63,167 nucleotides of DNA from Akkermansia muciniphila (GTDB lineage Bacteria > Verrucomicrobiota > Verrucomicrobiia > Limisphaerales > BJHT01): positions 1 through 63,167 of the forward strand of contig CAMAUZ010000044.1 in assembly GCA_945861535.1 (NCBI GenBank), written 5' to 3'. Under the pieces are notes generated by a model. The model searched no databases, was not told the DNA's origin, and saw nothing but the letters and a program-made list of their open reading frames with translations. A program made the translations under genes and the position numbers. How positions within the stretch are numbered: the first letter of the stretch is position 1; each line of letters opens with the position of its first letter. Below, in pieces: positions 1-9,225 of the stretch.

Positions 1-488
1 AGGGTGATGGCGGGGCGAATGTTGGGGGGGATTCTGCGCAAACACCAGGAAAGTCGCGCGAAATGATTCCACATTCGCACCCGCAGAGAGCCGCCGAGAC
101 CAATGTTTACAGGCCGATGAATCCATGTCGGCCCGTCACTAATTATGGCGTGACCCCGACCGGTGGAATTTCCCCGTTCGCCGGCGTGGTTTCGGTAGCC
201 GGTCGCAACATGACCATTGGTGGGGCAACGCAGCCGGAGTTGGTACCCGCGATTGGGCAGAACGAATTGGCGTTGCCGACCGCGTTGCCCTCTGGAGAGG
301 TTGTTGTGCCGCTGGCAACGCGGCCCGGCCATGTCTATGTGGTTCAGGTTTCGGATGATCTGACGCTGCCGATCACGAACCGGTGGAGGTCCGTGTGGAC
401 CAATAGTCCATCCGGTGGAAACCTGCTCTATCGGGAAATCCCCACCGGCGTCCGCACGGGCCGGTTTTACCGCGTGATCGAGCGGTAG
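1..488 (+). CDS. C-terminal part of a secreted protein with FYRV tail (5' end outside window)
   Basis: The frame is open from base 3 to the TGA-type end at 488, so this is the last ~161 residues of a longer protein; the ATG at 63 is probably internal. No enzyme motif is visible. The last ~60 residues (RPGHVYVVQVS ... RFYRVIER) form the short beta-rich module with a conserved Trp and a final FYRV that commonly closes secreted proteins in Verrucomicrobiota; the next gene ends in the same way. I infer an exported or surface protein. A 14-bp-stem hairpin follows the stop codon. The function is unknown. Confidence 0.6.
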   Translation, partial: GDGGANVGGDSAQTPGKSREMIPHSHPQRAAETNVYRPMNPCRPVTNYGVTPTGGISPFAGVVSVAGRNMTIGGATQPELVPAIGQNELALPTALPSGEVVVPLATRPGHVYVVQVSDDLTLPITNRWRSVWTNSPSGGNLLYREIPTGVRTGRFYRVIER

Positions 489-527
489 GGCGGTCAATCA
501 TTTACTGCGGCTCGTGTGAGCCGTGGG

Positions 528-568
528 CACGGCGGGTCTGGCAAAACTGTGCGCCCAGACCCGCCGTG
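528..568. terminator. Strong hairpin between two secreted-protein genes
   Basis: A perfect 14-bp GC-rich stem (528-541 with 555-568) has a 13-nt loop. It lies 40 bp after the upstream stop codon and ahead of the next start at 607. There is no T-run, so it may be a factor-independent terminator of weak type or a repeat half-element; no GTAG motif precedes it. Confidence 0.45.
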
Positions 569-606
569 TGTAGTGAAGATTCAGTGTGCGTGTTGGGGAA
601 CTTGAT

Positions 607-1506
607 ATGAAGTGTAAGTCTCAATCGTTTTCTTTCCCAAAATTGCAAAAGATGGGCTTTCATGGCTTACAGGCCATCAAGTGCGGGATGCTGATCATCC
701 AATTCCTTGCCGCCACTGCAATGTGGGGAAGGGCACAGTTTTTCGTAAACCTCGATTTTGAGGCTGCAATCGTAGTCCCGGGCGATCCTTTCTTTGGATT
801 TTTGGATTGGGAATTGGCGGTTCCAGGCTGGCGTCATAGCGACGGCTCGGATACGTCGATAGTCTATTGGGGAATGCAGCATATCGGGATGGGGCAATAC
901 TACCTTCTGATGGATTCGAGCAGTCCGGTATATGCTCCCGGCACTCAACTGGCGGGCAATTACTCGCTGGCATTCGCGAGCGGGGTCAGACAATCGAGCG
1001 ACCCAAGTACGCCGTGGGTGAATGCGTTCATCGCTCAGACGGGACTGATTCCCCCAGGAACACGCTCGTTGCAATTGCTGGCAAGAGGGCCTTTCCGGGT
1101 GGTGGTTGGTGGGGTTGATATTCCGATGTATCCCGGGAGCGGAACCAGCTACAGCGGCGACATTTCCCGGTTTGCTGGCACGGTTGCGGAAGTAAAGATC
1201 ATCAATACCGCGACGACGATTCACACCCCGACAGTTGTTGATAACATTGGGTTTTCGTCGGCTTCCGCGCCGGCACCCTTCAGTCTTTCAATCCGGATTC
1301 CTCCGGCCGAACTTTGTTGGGATACTGTCCCCAATGCGTGGTACCAATTGCAGTCACGGGCGAATTTTGCCACCAACCAGTGGGAGGCAATCACTCCGTG
1401 GTTACCCGGAGATGGGAGTCGATTTTGCACGAACGACACGATCGTTGGAACGGTCCTGCAGCGTTTTTACCGGGTGGCCCGCACAAATGCATTGCCCGTG
1501 CCCTGA
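607..1506 (+). CDS. Secreted protein, beta-rich, with C-terminal FYRV module
   Basis: A 299-residue protein of no recognised enzyme family. I chose ATG 607 because GGGGA lies 8 nt upstream; a GTG at 586 and an ATG at 652 are alternatives. A hydrophobic stretch followed by WGRAQ (about residues 25-45) reads as a signal peptide, though the N-terminal extension is long. The body (NLDFEA ... VDNIGFS) resembles the beta-sandwich of secreted proteins that begin with a description of a 'figure' domain and end in DNIGF. The last ~65 residues repeat the Trp ... RFYRV module of the preceding gene, so the two may belong to one family of surface proteins. It is followed at once by the 140-bp repeat array. 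Confidence 0.65.
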   Translation: MKCKSQSFSFPKLQKMGFHGLQAIKCGMLIIQFLAATAMWGRAQFFVNLDFEAAIVVPGDPFFGFLDWELAVPGWRHSDGSDTSIVYWGMQHIGMGQYYLLMDSSSPVYAPGTQLAGNYSLAFASGVRQSSDPSTPWVNAFIAQTGLIPPGTRSLQLLARGPFRVVVGGVDIPMYPGSGTSYSGDISRFAGTVAEVKIINTATTIHTPTVVDNIGFSSASAPAPFSLSIRIPPAELCWDTVPNAWYQLQSRANFATNQWEAITPWLPGDGSRFCTNDTIVGTVLQRFYRVARTNALPVP

Positions 1507-1540
1507 GCAATCCCCACCACATCCGTTCCGCATCGTTCGG

Positions 1541-2210
1541 CACGGACGCGCGCTGCTGCGCGTCCGTAACCTTCCCGCGTCTCCGCCGTTGCGCTCGACT
1601 GCAACCGGCGTCTTGGAAAATCCCACGCGTCTGGTTGGGAAACGGTCAGGGCCGCGCGGCAACGCGGCCCTACCCTGATCGGTAGGGACGCGCTGCTGCG
1701 CGTCCGTAACCTTCCCGCGTCTCCGCCGTTGCGCTCGGCTGCCACCGGCGTCCTGGTAAATCCCCCGCGCCCGGTGAGGAAAAAGTCAGGGCCGCGCGGC
1801 AACGCGGCCCTACCTTGATCGGTAGGGACGCGTTGCTGCGCGTCCGTAACCTTCCCGCGTCTCCGCCGTTGCGCTCGACTGCAACCGGCGTCCTGGTAAA
1901 TCCCGCGCGCGCGGTTGGGAAAAGGTCAGGGCCGCGCGGCAACGCGGCCCTACCTGGATCGGTAGGGACGCGCTGCTGCGCGTCCGTAACCTTCCCGCTG
2001 CTCCGCCGTTGCGCTCCGCTGCAGCCGGCGTCCCGGTAAATCCCGCGCGCGCGGTTGGGAAAAGGTCAGGGCCGCGCGGCAACGCGGCCCTACCCTGATC
2101 GGTAGGGACGCGTTGCTGCGCGTCCGTAACCTTCCCGTGTCTCCGCCGCTGCGCTCGACGGCAAACGGCGTCTTGGGGGTCTCCGCGCGCCCGGTTGGGA
2201 AAATTTCAGG
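1541..2210. repeat. Tandem array of five 140-bp units, each an inverted pair of GTAG hairpins (BIME-like)
   Basis: Units start at 1541, 1681, 1821, 1961 and 2101 with an exact 140-bp spacing; the first lacks the GTAG and the last is cut short. Each unit opens with GTAG followed by a perfect hairpin (GGACGCGC-TGCT-GCGCGTCC or a one-base variant) and closes with GGGCCGCG ... CGCGGCCC-TAC, which read on the other strand is again GTAG plus a hairpin. A 10-nt linker joins the units. It fills the space between two convergent genes. Long Arg-rich frames on both strands are by-products of the repeat and are not genes. Confidence 0.9.
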
Positions 2211-2246
2211 GCTTGTTTGGGAAGTTTCTCGTTCCGCGAGGGACTG

Positions 2247-2320
2247 GGTTTGGAGTTCCGCGTTTACGCGGCCTGCGGGGCGCCCGACGCACGATCCGCG
2301 TAAACGCGGAACTCCAAACC
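2247..2320. repeat. Inverted repeat with 25-bp arms and GGAG-hairpin ends
   Basis: Arms 2247-2271 and 2296-2320 are perfect reverse complements. Each arm carries GGAG two bases before a small hairpin, CCGCG-TTTA-CGCGG. A diverged single arm of this family lies at 37787-37811. Confidence 0.85.
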
Positions 2321-2379
2321 GTGGTTTTCAAACACGCTCCCAGATGAAATGACGGGAGCGCGGAGTTTGAGGCTTGTTG

Positions 2380-2421
2380 CTTGGAGTTTCCCTTGAGCTT
2401 TGAGCTTTGAATTTTGAGCTT
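2380..2421. repeat. AAAGCTCAA-type tandem repeat just after a gene end
   Basis: On the minus strand this reads as tandem copies of AAAGCTCAA ending in GGGAAACTCCAAG. It begins about 16 bp past the stop codon of the minus-strand gene at 2437-3639. The same family occurs at 13449, 52029 and 53528. Confidence 0.75.
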
Positions 2422-2436
2422 ATTTTTCCGCTGGTT

Positions 2437-3639
2437 TCAGGGGGTCGCGGGGCGCGCGGACGTCTGGGGTTTGGGGCAGAAGAGGTCGCTGCAGGCTTCG
2501 GGGAGGTAGCGGGTTTTGGAGTCGAATTTGCGGGCGAAGGGGGCGATGGCGGAGTTGGTGAGGGCGGCGCGGAAGGCGTCGTAGGTGAGGTTTTTTCCAA
2601 TGACGGTGGTGAGGACGGGGCGGCAGCCGTCGCCGACATCGACCATGATTTTTTCGGTGGCGATGGGGTTGGCGACGGGCTGGGCTTGCTGGGTGGAGTT
2701 GGGCGGGACGGAGATGAGGTCCACCTGCGCGGAGGCGAGGGGGACGAGGGCGACGTGGGGCGGCTCGAAGACGCCGCGGAGGCCGTCGAAGAATTGGGCC
2801 ATGGGGCGGCCATCGGCGGTTTCGAAGAGGAACAACTGGACGTGGCGGTCGAGGGTGAAGCTCTGGCGGAAGGTGGCTTTGAGCGGGTAGCCGGCGTAGG
2901 GCGAGAGGTCGGGGCGAATCTCGGCGGGGCGCGTGTTGCCGAGGTAGCGGCCCATGAAGGCGGAGTATTTGGCGAGGCAGCCGCCCCATTGCTGGCCGAG
3001 GGCGACGAGGCGGAGGCGGGCGGGATCGTAGGTGAGGTGGCGGCGGCGGAATTCGGCCTTGAGGCCTTCGGTCCAGCGGCGGGCGTTGGTGGAGGTCCAC
3101 ATTTCATAGGGCGTCCATTCGCTGATCATGCCGCGCTGGTTGAAGCTGGCGGTGAGGTCGTCGGCGAGGAGGGCTTTGGTGGCGGGGCTTTTGTCGTCGG
3201 GATCGACGATGCAACGGGGGCCGAAGAGTTGGCGGGCGAGTTCGACGGTGGCGGAGGCTTCGGGTCCGCTGGTGAGGAAGCAGACGGCGGTGTCGGGCTT
3301 GGGGCCTTCCGCGGTCAGCAGTGCGCGCCATTTGGCGGTGTATTCGTTGCGCACGCCGTCGTGGTCCCAACTGCCGAGGCAGTGGATGAAGAGGTAGAGG
3401 GTGGTGATGTTTTGTTCCGCCGTGGGGGTGGGAGGAACGACAGCGGCGGCACCCGGAGCGGACGTGTCGGCGGTGGATGAAACGGCGGAAGATGGAACCG
3501 GCGACGACGCGACGGCGGTGGCGGGAGCGGCGGGAGCGGTTTGGGCGCTGAGGTGGGTGGCGGAGAAAATCAGCAGTGCGGCGAGCCAGCGCAGCAGTCC
3601 GGCGCGGGCGGGGCAGGGGAGGTGCGGTTGGTTGGGCAT
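2437..3639 (-). CDS. Exported protein of unknown function
   Basis: A 400-residue protein that I do not recognise. Residues 14-33 are a hydrophobic signal-peptide core ending in THLSAQ, followed by a Pro/Ala/Ser-rich linker to about residue 75. The rest is a compact domain with several Trp and Cys residues and no catalytic signature I can name. It is the last of three minus-strand genes for exported proteins (9082 to 2437), with a 73-bp gap to the GH28 gene, so it may be co-transcribed with it and act on the same substrate; that is inference. High GC leaves long overlapping frames on both strands, but only this frame has a signal peptide and normal protein composition. Confidence 0.6.
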   Translation of the reverse strand: MPNQPHLPCPARAGLLRWLAALLIFSATHLSAQTAPAAPATAVASSPVPSSAVSSTADTSAPGAAAVVPPTPTAEQNITTLYLFIHCLGSWDHDGVRNEYTAKWRALLTAEGPKPDTAVCFLTSGPEASATVELARQLFGPRCIVDPDDKSPATKALLADDLTASFNQRGMISEWTPYEMWTSTNARRWTEGLKAEFRRRHLTYDPARLRLVALGQQWGGCLAKYSAFMGRYLGNTRPAEIRPDLSPYAGYPLKATFRQSFTLDRHVQLFLFETADGRPMAQFFDGLRGVFEPPHVALVPLASAQVDLISVPPNSTQQAQPVANPIATEKIMVDVGDGCRPVLTTVIGKNLTYDAFRAALTNSAIAPFARKFDSKTRYLPEACSDLFCPKPQTSARPATP

Positions 3640-3712
3640 GGCGGGATTCGGGTGGAGCGATGGTTCGGAGCGGCGACGGCGAGCGCCCGGCTGGAGGTGC
3701 GGGAGGTGCCCG

Positions 3713-5272
3713 TCACGGCGTGGAGAGGATGTAGCCGCCGGGCGGGATGGTGAGGTTGGTGGTGGCGGAGATCGTGATGGACGGAGAATTGGTCACGAAG
3801 TACATGGAGGCGCCGGTGCGGTTGGTCATGTTGGGATAGCCGGCGACGACGTTGCTGATGCTCAGACCGCTGACATCGTTGAAGGCCAAGGCGGGGCGGA
3901 CATCGGGATTTTGCGGGAGGAGATTCAGGTTTTGCAGCGTGATGGCTTGCGCGTGGCGGCAGAAAAGGCCGAAGGCGGGAATCCAGCCGAACATATCGAC
4001 GCTCGGGTAGTCGGCCTCTTTCTCGGGCACGACCAATTGCGCGATGTTGGTCACGCCGAGGTGGGAGAAGCGGACATCGCCGCGGGGAATGATGGTGATG
4101 TTGCGCAGGTGGATGTTCGAGACCGTCGTCGAGGGGAGGCCGTGAATTTGAATGCCGAACTCGCGGTTGGTCGAAACGCCGGTGGCGTACACGTCCTCGA
4201 TGAGGATGTCCTGAATTTTGCCGGGAGTAAACGGCGGGCCGGCCTGGCCGACGCCGCGGTTGCCGAGGCGGATGAAGATGGGCGAGCGCACGCCCACGGA
4301 CTGGATGCGGGTGACGCGGACGTTGCGGAGGATGCCGCCATCCATGGACTGGAGCGCGATGCCGGAGTGATTGCCGAGGTCCGGGCGGTGGGGGTAGGTG
4401 CGGCAGTCGGTGTAGATGACGTTCTCGATCACGCCCACGCGGCTTTCCGTCCCAATCTTGAGGGAGTAGCTGGGGCTGGTGAGGTCGCAATTGGTGATGG
4501 TGATGTTGCTGCTGTAATTGTCGGCGGCGACGGTATCCATGTTTTTGATGGCGATCGGGTCGTCGCCCGTGGAGACGCGACAGCCCGTGATGAGGACATT
4601 TTTGGACTGACAGACGTTGATGCCATCCGTGTTGGGACCGTAGAGATCGTTGATGATGGTGACATTGCGGATGGTGACGTTGGTCGAGGTGTAGGGGGAC
4701 AAGGCCCACGAGGGCGAGTTCACAATCGTAATGCCGTCCACGACGACGTTGCTGCAACTGCGGAACTGCACGAGCGGCACGGGGGCGCTCTGGCGGCTGG
4801 AATACCAGGTCGTCGGATTGGGCACCACATTCCAGTAGTTGGAACCCTGGCCGTTGATGATGACGGGGCCGCGCATGACCACGTTGGTGACGTAGGCGGC
4901 GCGGAAGAGAAATTTCAACGGGGTGTATTCGGAATAGAGGCGCGGGCCGTCAACGAAACTTTCCTTCTCGAACAGCAGCGTGACGTTGTCTTTGAGCGAC
5001 ACCATGCTGAGGCGGTAGCGGCCCGGCGGAAACACCACGTTGCCGCCGCCTGCGGCAGTGCAGGCGTCGATGGCTTTCTGGACGGCGGTGGTGCTCCAGG
5101 TGCGGCCGGTGACGTCGGCCCCGTAGCTGAGGATGTTGAAGGGCGCGGCGGCGCGGGCGGCGGGCGCGGTGAACAGCAGGGTCGCGAGCAGCCACAGCGC
5201 GCTGAGCCGGAGCGGGTGGAGACGACGGCGGCAGTGCGGCGCGGAGGACGCGGGGGGAAGGAGGGCGTTCAT
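3713..5272 (-). CDS. Glycoside hydrolase family 28-like protein (polygalacturonase type), exported
   Basis: A 519-residue right-handed beta-helix protein with a signal peptide (cleavage near residue 42, AARAA). The start FNILSYGADVTG ... AVQKAIDAC followed by GGGNVVFPPGRY is the usual GH28/pectate-lyase opening. GH28 active-site blocks NTDG (214-217) and TGDDPIAIK (acid pair 237-238) are present. The third block, normally GHG with a catalytic His, reads YSLKIGTES, and the RIK block is not clear, so the enzyme may act on an unusual uronide or be altered. GH28 enzymes cleave galacturonan or rhamnogalacturonan outside the cytoplasm. The start codon is 18 bp from the stop codon of the large fibre-like gene upstream, which suggests an operon. 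Confidence 0.85.
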   Translation of the reverse strand: MNALLPPASSAPHCRRRLHPLRLSALWLLATLLFTAPAARAAAPFNILSYGADVTGRTWSTTAVQKAIDACTAAGGGNVVFPPGRYRLSMVSLKDNVTLLFEKESFVDGPRLYSEYTPLKFLFRAAYVTNVVMRGPVIINGQGSNYWNVVPNPTTWYSSRQSAPVPLVQFRSCSNVVVDGITIVNSPSWALSPYTSTNVTIRNVTIINDLYGPNTDGINVCQSKNVLITGCRVSTGDDPIAIKNMDTVAADNYSSNITITNCDLTSPSYSLKIGTESRVGVIENVIYTDCRTYPHRPDLGNHSGIALQSMDGGILRNVRVTRIQSVGVRSPIFIRLGNRGVGQAGPPFTPGKIQDILIEDVYATGVSTNREFGIQIHGLPSTTVSNIHLRNITIIPRGDVRFSHLGVTNIAQLVVPEKEADYPSVDMFGWIPAFGLFCRHAQAITLQNLNLLPQNPDVRPALAFNDVSGLSISNVVAGYPNMTNRTGASMYFVTNSPSITISATTNLTIPPGGYILSTP

Positions 5273-5290
5273 GGTGGCGAGAGCGGGCGC

Positions 5291-8200
5291 TCAGTTGAGG
5301 GTGATCGTGCCCTCGTGACTCACCGCCACAAACACGCCGCCACCGAGATGCACCAGTTCGAGTGCCGCCCATTGTCCGCCGCTGGCGGTGCCGCCAGCAC
5401 CAACCGTGCTCGCGGCCGCGCCGAGGCGGATTCGTTGCCCGGCATTCTGCGCGATCACCCAGCCGCCGGCACCGGTGCCGAGCACGCGGACCACCTCGCC
5501 GACGGCGGGCGTCGCGGGGAGGGTGACGGTGGAGAGGGCGGCGTTGGCGAGGAGATAGCCGGTGTTGCCCACGGCCGCATGGGTGGTGCCGGCGACGTTT
5601 TGCCAGATCAGTGAACCGGGCAGGGGGCCGCTGATTTTGGCAGCGGTCACGGAGGCGTCGGCGAGTTGCGCCGTCTTGACGGCCCCGGCGGCGAGCTGGG
5701 ATTCGCTCATGGATTGCCACACGCCGTTGCCCAGATATTGCATGGCCGCGCTGGCACCGGCACCGCCGGAGTAGGGGCCGGGCGAACCACCGGACTGGAA
5801 CTGGCCCGCCGCGCTCGCGTTCCACGTCACGCCGGAATCGGTCGAGAGGTAGATCTGGCCGGTGCCGGGCAGGCCGTAATTATCGACGGCTTTCTCGACC
5901 GCCACGAGGCGGGTGCCGTTGGCGGAGGAGGCGACGGAGGTCCAGCGGCGATTGCTCGCGCGCGGAGTCCAGGTCACGCCGGCGTCCGACGAGGTGTAAA
6001 TCCGGCCGCCGCTGAAGGTGGGGCCGAGGTAATCCACCGCCGCCAGATTTGTCCCGTTGGCCGACGAGGCGACGCAATACCAGTAGCGATTGGTTTCCCG
6101 CGCGGTCCACGCGACGCCGGAATTGGTCGAGGTGAAGAGTTGGCCGCCGCGCACCGCCGCGACGAGATTCACGCCGTCGGCGGAGGACGCCAGCGACTGC
6201 CAGGCCGAGCTGGTCGCGCGTGCGGTCCACGTCACGCCCGAGTCGGTCGAGGTGTAAATCTGACCGCTGTCCGCCGCGGCGACGAGCTTCACGCCGTCGG
6301 CGGAGGAAGCGACGGCGTTCCAGTAGCGATCGCTTTGGCGAGCGGTCCACGTCACGCCCGAGTCGGTGGAGGTGTAGATTTTTCCGCCGGTGAAGGACGC
6401 GCCGAAATAATCAATGGCCACCAGTTTCACACCATCCGCAGAGGAGGCGACGCCACCCCAGAACCGGTTGTTTTCGCGCGCCACCCACGTCACGCCGGAA
6501 TCGCTCGAAGTATAAATCTGCCCGCCCGTGAAATTGGTCCCGACCGAATCCACGGCCACCAGCTTGACGCCATCCGCCGATGATGCGACCGCGAACCAGA
6601 AGTGGTTGTTGCCGCGCGGGGTCCACGCGGCCCCGCCATCGGTCGAGGTATAGATCTGCCCGCCCGCCGAGGCCGGCCCGAGGTAATCCGCCGCGACGAG
6701 TTTGAGACCGTCGGACGAGGACGCGACCGCCTGCCAGCCGCGATTGGCAATGCTGGTGCCGGCGCCCCAGACGCCGCCGGTGCTGCCCTGAAAGCCGACA
6801 ATCGACTGGCCGGCATTGGTCATCCATTGCCAGCCGGTCGCATTGGCGGAGGTCACGCGGACGATGTCCCCGACGCCGGGCGCAGCGGGCAGCGTGATGG
6901 TGCTCTGGGCGACGCCATTGACGAGATAGCCCGCGTTGGGCTGCGCACTCTGCGTCGCGCCCGACACCGCGAACCACGGGAAACCGCTGCCGCCGCCGCC
7001 GCCGCCGCCGCCCGGAAGATTTGTTAGCAGCGAGCCGTCGCCGATGAATTTCCCGGTGAACTCGCTGTTGGGGCCGTTGATGACCGTGGTGCCGCCGAAG
7101 GTGTTGGCGCTGGTGAACGTGTTCACGCCGTTAAGCGTGGGCACGTTGGGCGAGAGGCGCGCGTCGGCGAACGTGCCGGTCGTAATTTTCGAGGCGTCGA
7201 GATTGGGGATTTGCGACGGGCTGAACTGGCCGCCGAAATTCGCTCCGGAGAGATTGAGATTCGTCAGGCCGATGCCGTTGCCGGCGAAGCTGGTCGCCGT
7301 CACGGTGCCCGCGACGTGCAGCGCGCTGGCCGGTTGCGCGGTGCCGATGCCAACGCCGCCGGCGGCGCGGATGAGGAACTGGTTATTCGCGGTCGAGCCG
7401 AAGTCGGCGGCAGTCGAGTCCGCCCACACGAAGGCGCCGCGATGATTCGCCTTGGCGCGGTTGCCGGCGGCCAGGGTGTAATTGCCCGCTGCCAGATTTT
7501 GATTTCCCCCGACCACGGTGGCGTAGAAGGCGTCGTTGGAAATCACGTTCTGATAACCGCCGGCGATGGTGGAATATTGCGCGTTGGGTTGGATGGTGTT
7601 CTGCCGCCCGCCACTGATCAATGCACTGGCAGCGTTGGTCGCGATGGTGTTCGCATTGCCGCCGCCGATGACGGTGTAGAGGGCGTTGGATTGGATCAGG
7701 TTTTGGAGGCCGCCGCCAATGACGGTGTAGTGCGCCGCCGTCTGGTTGGTGTTGCGGTAGCCGCCGGCGATGGTGGCATAGGAGACATTCGATTGGATCG
7801 TGTTTTCCCGGCCGCCCGACACGAGCGAATACAACACGCCAAGTTCGATCCTGTTCCCGAAACCGCCGCCAACCAGGTTGTACTGCGCATTGGACTCGAT
7901 TGTGTTGAGCGTGCCGCCGCCGATGGCCGAGTAGTTGGCTGCCGCCTGGTTGGTGTTGCGACTCCCCCCGGCGATGCTGGCAAACGTGGTGTTGGCCTCG
8001 ATCTGGTTGTCCTTGCCGCCGTTCACCAGGGAATAGTTGGCGCCGGCCCCGATGGTGTTGCCGAAGCCGCCGAAAATCATCGCCGCCTGGGCGTTGCTCA
8101 GCACACGATTGTTGAAGCCCCCACCGATGAAGGCGTAGGAGGAATTGGCCTGAATCTCGTTGCCGTTGCCTGTGGCGATCCCGGCGATGGACGAGTTGCT

Positions 8201-9082
8201 GCGAATGCTGTTGCCCCGGCCGCCGCCGATGAACGCCCAGTGACTCCCGGTACCAATGGTGTTGGTGCCGCCGCCCGCGATCACGCTCCCCACCAAGCCT
8301 GCGGCGAGCGCGTTGTTGGTATTGCCGACGATAAAGTTGGGCTGCCCGGCCCCGCTGAGTTCGAGGCGCAGCGCCCGCGTGTTGTTTACGCGCAGTTCCA
8401 GCGGCTTGTCATCCGCCGTGCCGACAAAATTGCTCGCCGTCGTGCCGAGGTTGCCGCCTATGCCCCACGACGGGCCGTTTGAACCGGCCGGGGTCGTGGC
8501 CGAGATGGTGATCGTGTTTCCCACCGTGTTCAGCGCCACGTTGGCCCCGGCCTGGAGCGTCACCGCGTCCTTGAGATTGTTGATGCCCTTCACGACTTCA
8601 GCCGGCGCGATCTTGGCGGCCGTCACTGCGTTGGCCGCCAGCGCGGCGCTGCTGATCGACCCGTTGGCGGCGCCGCCCGCCTGCATGGCAAACACCGCGT
8701 AGGGAGCTACCGGCACGCTCTGCCGGGGCACGACCGTGGTGAAGGCGGCCGCCGACCCATTCGTGCGCACCGCCGCTTGAATCCAGCGCGGCTGGCCGTT
8801 CAACGCGCCCGCGCCGAAATCCAGCACCACCGCGAACAAGCCGTTCGTGACGCCCACGCCCCCGGGCGTGCCCAACGTGGCGGCGGACGCCTGCGCGCCC
8901 GCGCTGACGCTGTCCCACAGCGTGAATTGAAATTCATACCGTCCCGTGGCCGGGCTGCCGCCGTCGGACAACTGGCCTTGGTAATTGAAGGCGGTGGATT
9001 GCGCCTGGACCCCGGAGGAAAACAACAGCCCCGCGACGAGGCAGAAGGGGAGGAGAATGCCGTTCGGACAGACGAGTTTCAT
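5291..9082 (-). CDS. Large exported fibre/propeller protein (YadA-like head repeats plus BNR-type repeats)
   Basis: A 1263-residue protein with a signal peptide (residues 1-27, ending GVQA). Residues about 30-130 form the FNYQGQL ... APYAVFAM domain common to such proteins in Verrucomicrobiota. About 240-545 holds some 13 repeats of ~22 residues (IGGGxxNxIxxNAxY), like trimeric autotransporter heads, ending in AAGNRAKANHRGAF. Next comes a tail-fibre-like stretch (GVGIGTAQPASALHVAGT). A run of eight Gly near residues 690-698 is encoded by a CCG microsatellite at 6988-7013. Seven repeats (SSADGVKLVAV ... GGQIYTSTDSGVTW) at about 750-1080 look like BNR/YCF48 propeller blades. Probably a surface adhesin or glycan binder; no anchor was seen. 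It heads a three-gene operon with the GH28 gene. Confidence 0.8.
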   Translation of the reverse strand: MKLVCPNGILLPFCLVAGLLFSSGVQAQSTAFNYQGQLSDGGSPATGRYEFQFTLWDSVSAGAQASAATLGTPGGVGVTNGLFAVVLDFGAGALNGQPRWIQAAVRTNGSAAAFTTVVPRQSVPVAPYAVFAMQAGGAANGSISSAALAANAVTAAKIAPAEVVKGINNLKDAVTLQAGANVALNTVGNTITISATTPAGSNGPSWGIGGNLGTTASNFVGTADDKPLELRVNNTRALRLELSGAGQPNFIVGNTNNALAAGLVGSVIAGGGTNTIGTGSHWAFIGGGRGNSIRSNSSIAGIATGNGNEIQANSSYAFIGGGFNNRVLSNAQAAMIFGGFGNTIGAGANYSLVNGGKDNQIEANTTFASIAGGSRNTNQAAANYSAIGGGTLNTIESNAQYNLVGGGFGNRIELGVLYSLVSGGRENTIQSNVSYATIAGGYRNTNQTAAHYTVIGGGLQNLIQSNALYTVIGGGNANTIATNAASALISGGRQNTIQPNAQYSTIAGGYQNVISNDAFYATVVGGNQNLAAGNYTLAAGNRAKANHRGAFVWADSTAADFGSTANNQFLIRAAGGVGIGTAQPASALHVAGTVTATSFAGNGIGLTNLNLSGANFGGQFSPSQIPNLDASKITTGTFADARLSPNVPTLNGVNTFTSANTFGGTTVINGPNSEFTGKFIGDGSLLTNLPGGGGGGGGSGFPWFAVSGATQSAQPNAGYLVNGVAQSTITLPAAPGVGDIVRVTSANATGWQWMTNAGQSIVGFQGSTGGVWGAGTSIANRGWQAVASSSDGLKLVAADYLGPASAGGQIYTSTDGGAAWTPRGNNHFWFAVASSADGVKLVAVDSVGTNFTGGQIYTSSDSGVTWVARENNRFWGGVASSADGVKLVAIDYFGASFTGGKIYTSTDSGVTWTARQSDRYWNAVASSADGVKLVAAADSGQIYTSTDSGVTWTARATSSAWQSLASSADGVNLVAAVRGGQLFTSTNSGVAWTARETNRYWYCVASSANGTNLAAVDYLGPTFSGGRIYTSSDAGVTWTPRASNRRWTSVASSANGTRLVAVEKAVDNYGLPGTGQIYLSTDSGVTWNASAAGQFQSGGSPGPYSGGAGASAAMQYLGNGVWQSMSESQLAAGAVKTAQLADASVTAAKISGPLPGSLIWQNVAGTTHAAVGNTGYLLANAALSTVTLPATPAVGEVVRVLGTGAGGWVIAQNAGQRIRLGAAASTVGAGGTASGGQWAALELVHLGGGVFVAVSHEGTITLN

Positions 9083-9225
9083 GGAGTTGAGCTTCCGTGT
9101 TCCCAGCCAATCCGCAATCGGGAATTCCGACCGGGCCAGATGGGCGAATTACTCACGCGCGCCCGTGCCCTTCGGTCACGAGCGTGGTCGGTCCGCGGGC
9201 GGGGTGCCGCAGGGGGCCAAGCCGC

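Noticed and set aside
1467-2082. Several minus-strand frames starting MPRGPD with near-identical sequence
   Set aside because: They are read from the 140-bp repeat units and repeat with them; no codon bias or start signal supports them as genes.
1541-2210. Possible CRISPR array
   Set aside because: Units are 140 bp and diverge along their whole length; there are no short identical repeats with unique spacers and no cas gene.
3401-5614. A 737-residue plus-strand open frame
   Set aside because: It is antisense to the GH28 gene, rich in Gly/Asp/Arg with no motif; it is the mirror of GC-rich codon use on the other strand.
6988-7013. CCG microsatellite as a phase-variation switch
   Set aside because: Trinucleotide slippage would only change the number of Gly residues and cannot switch the frame.
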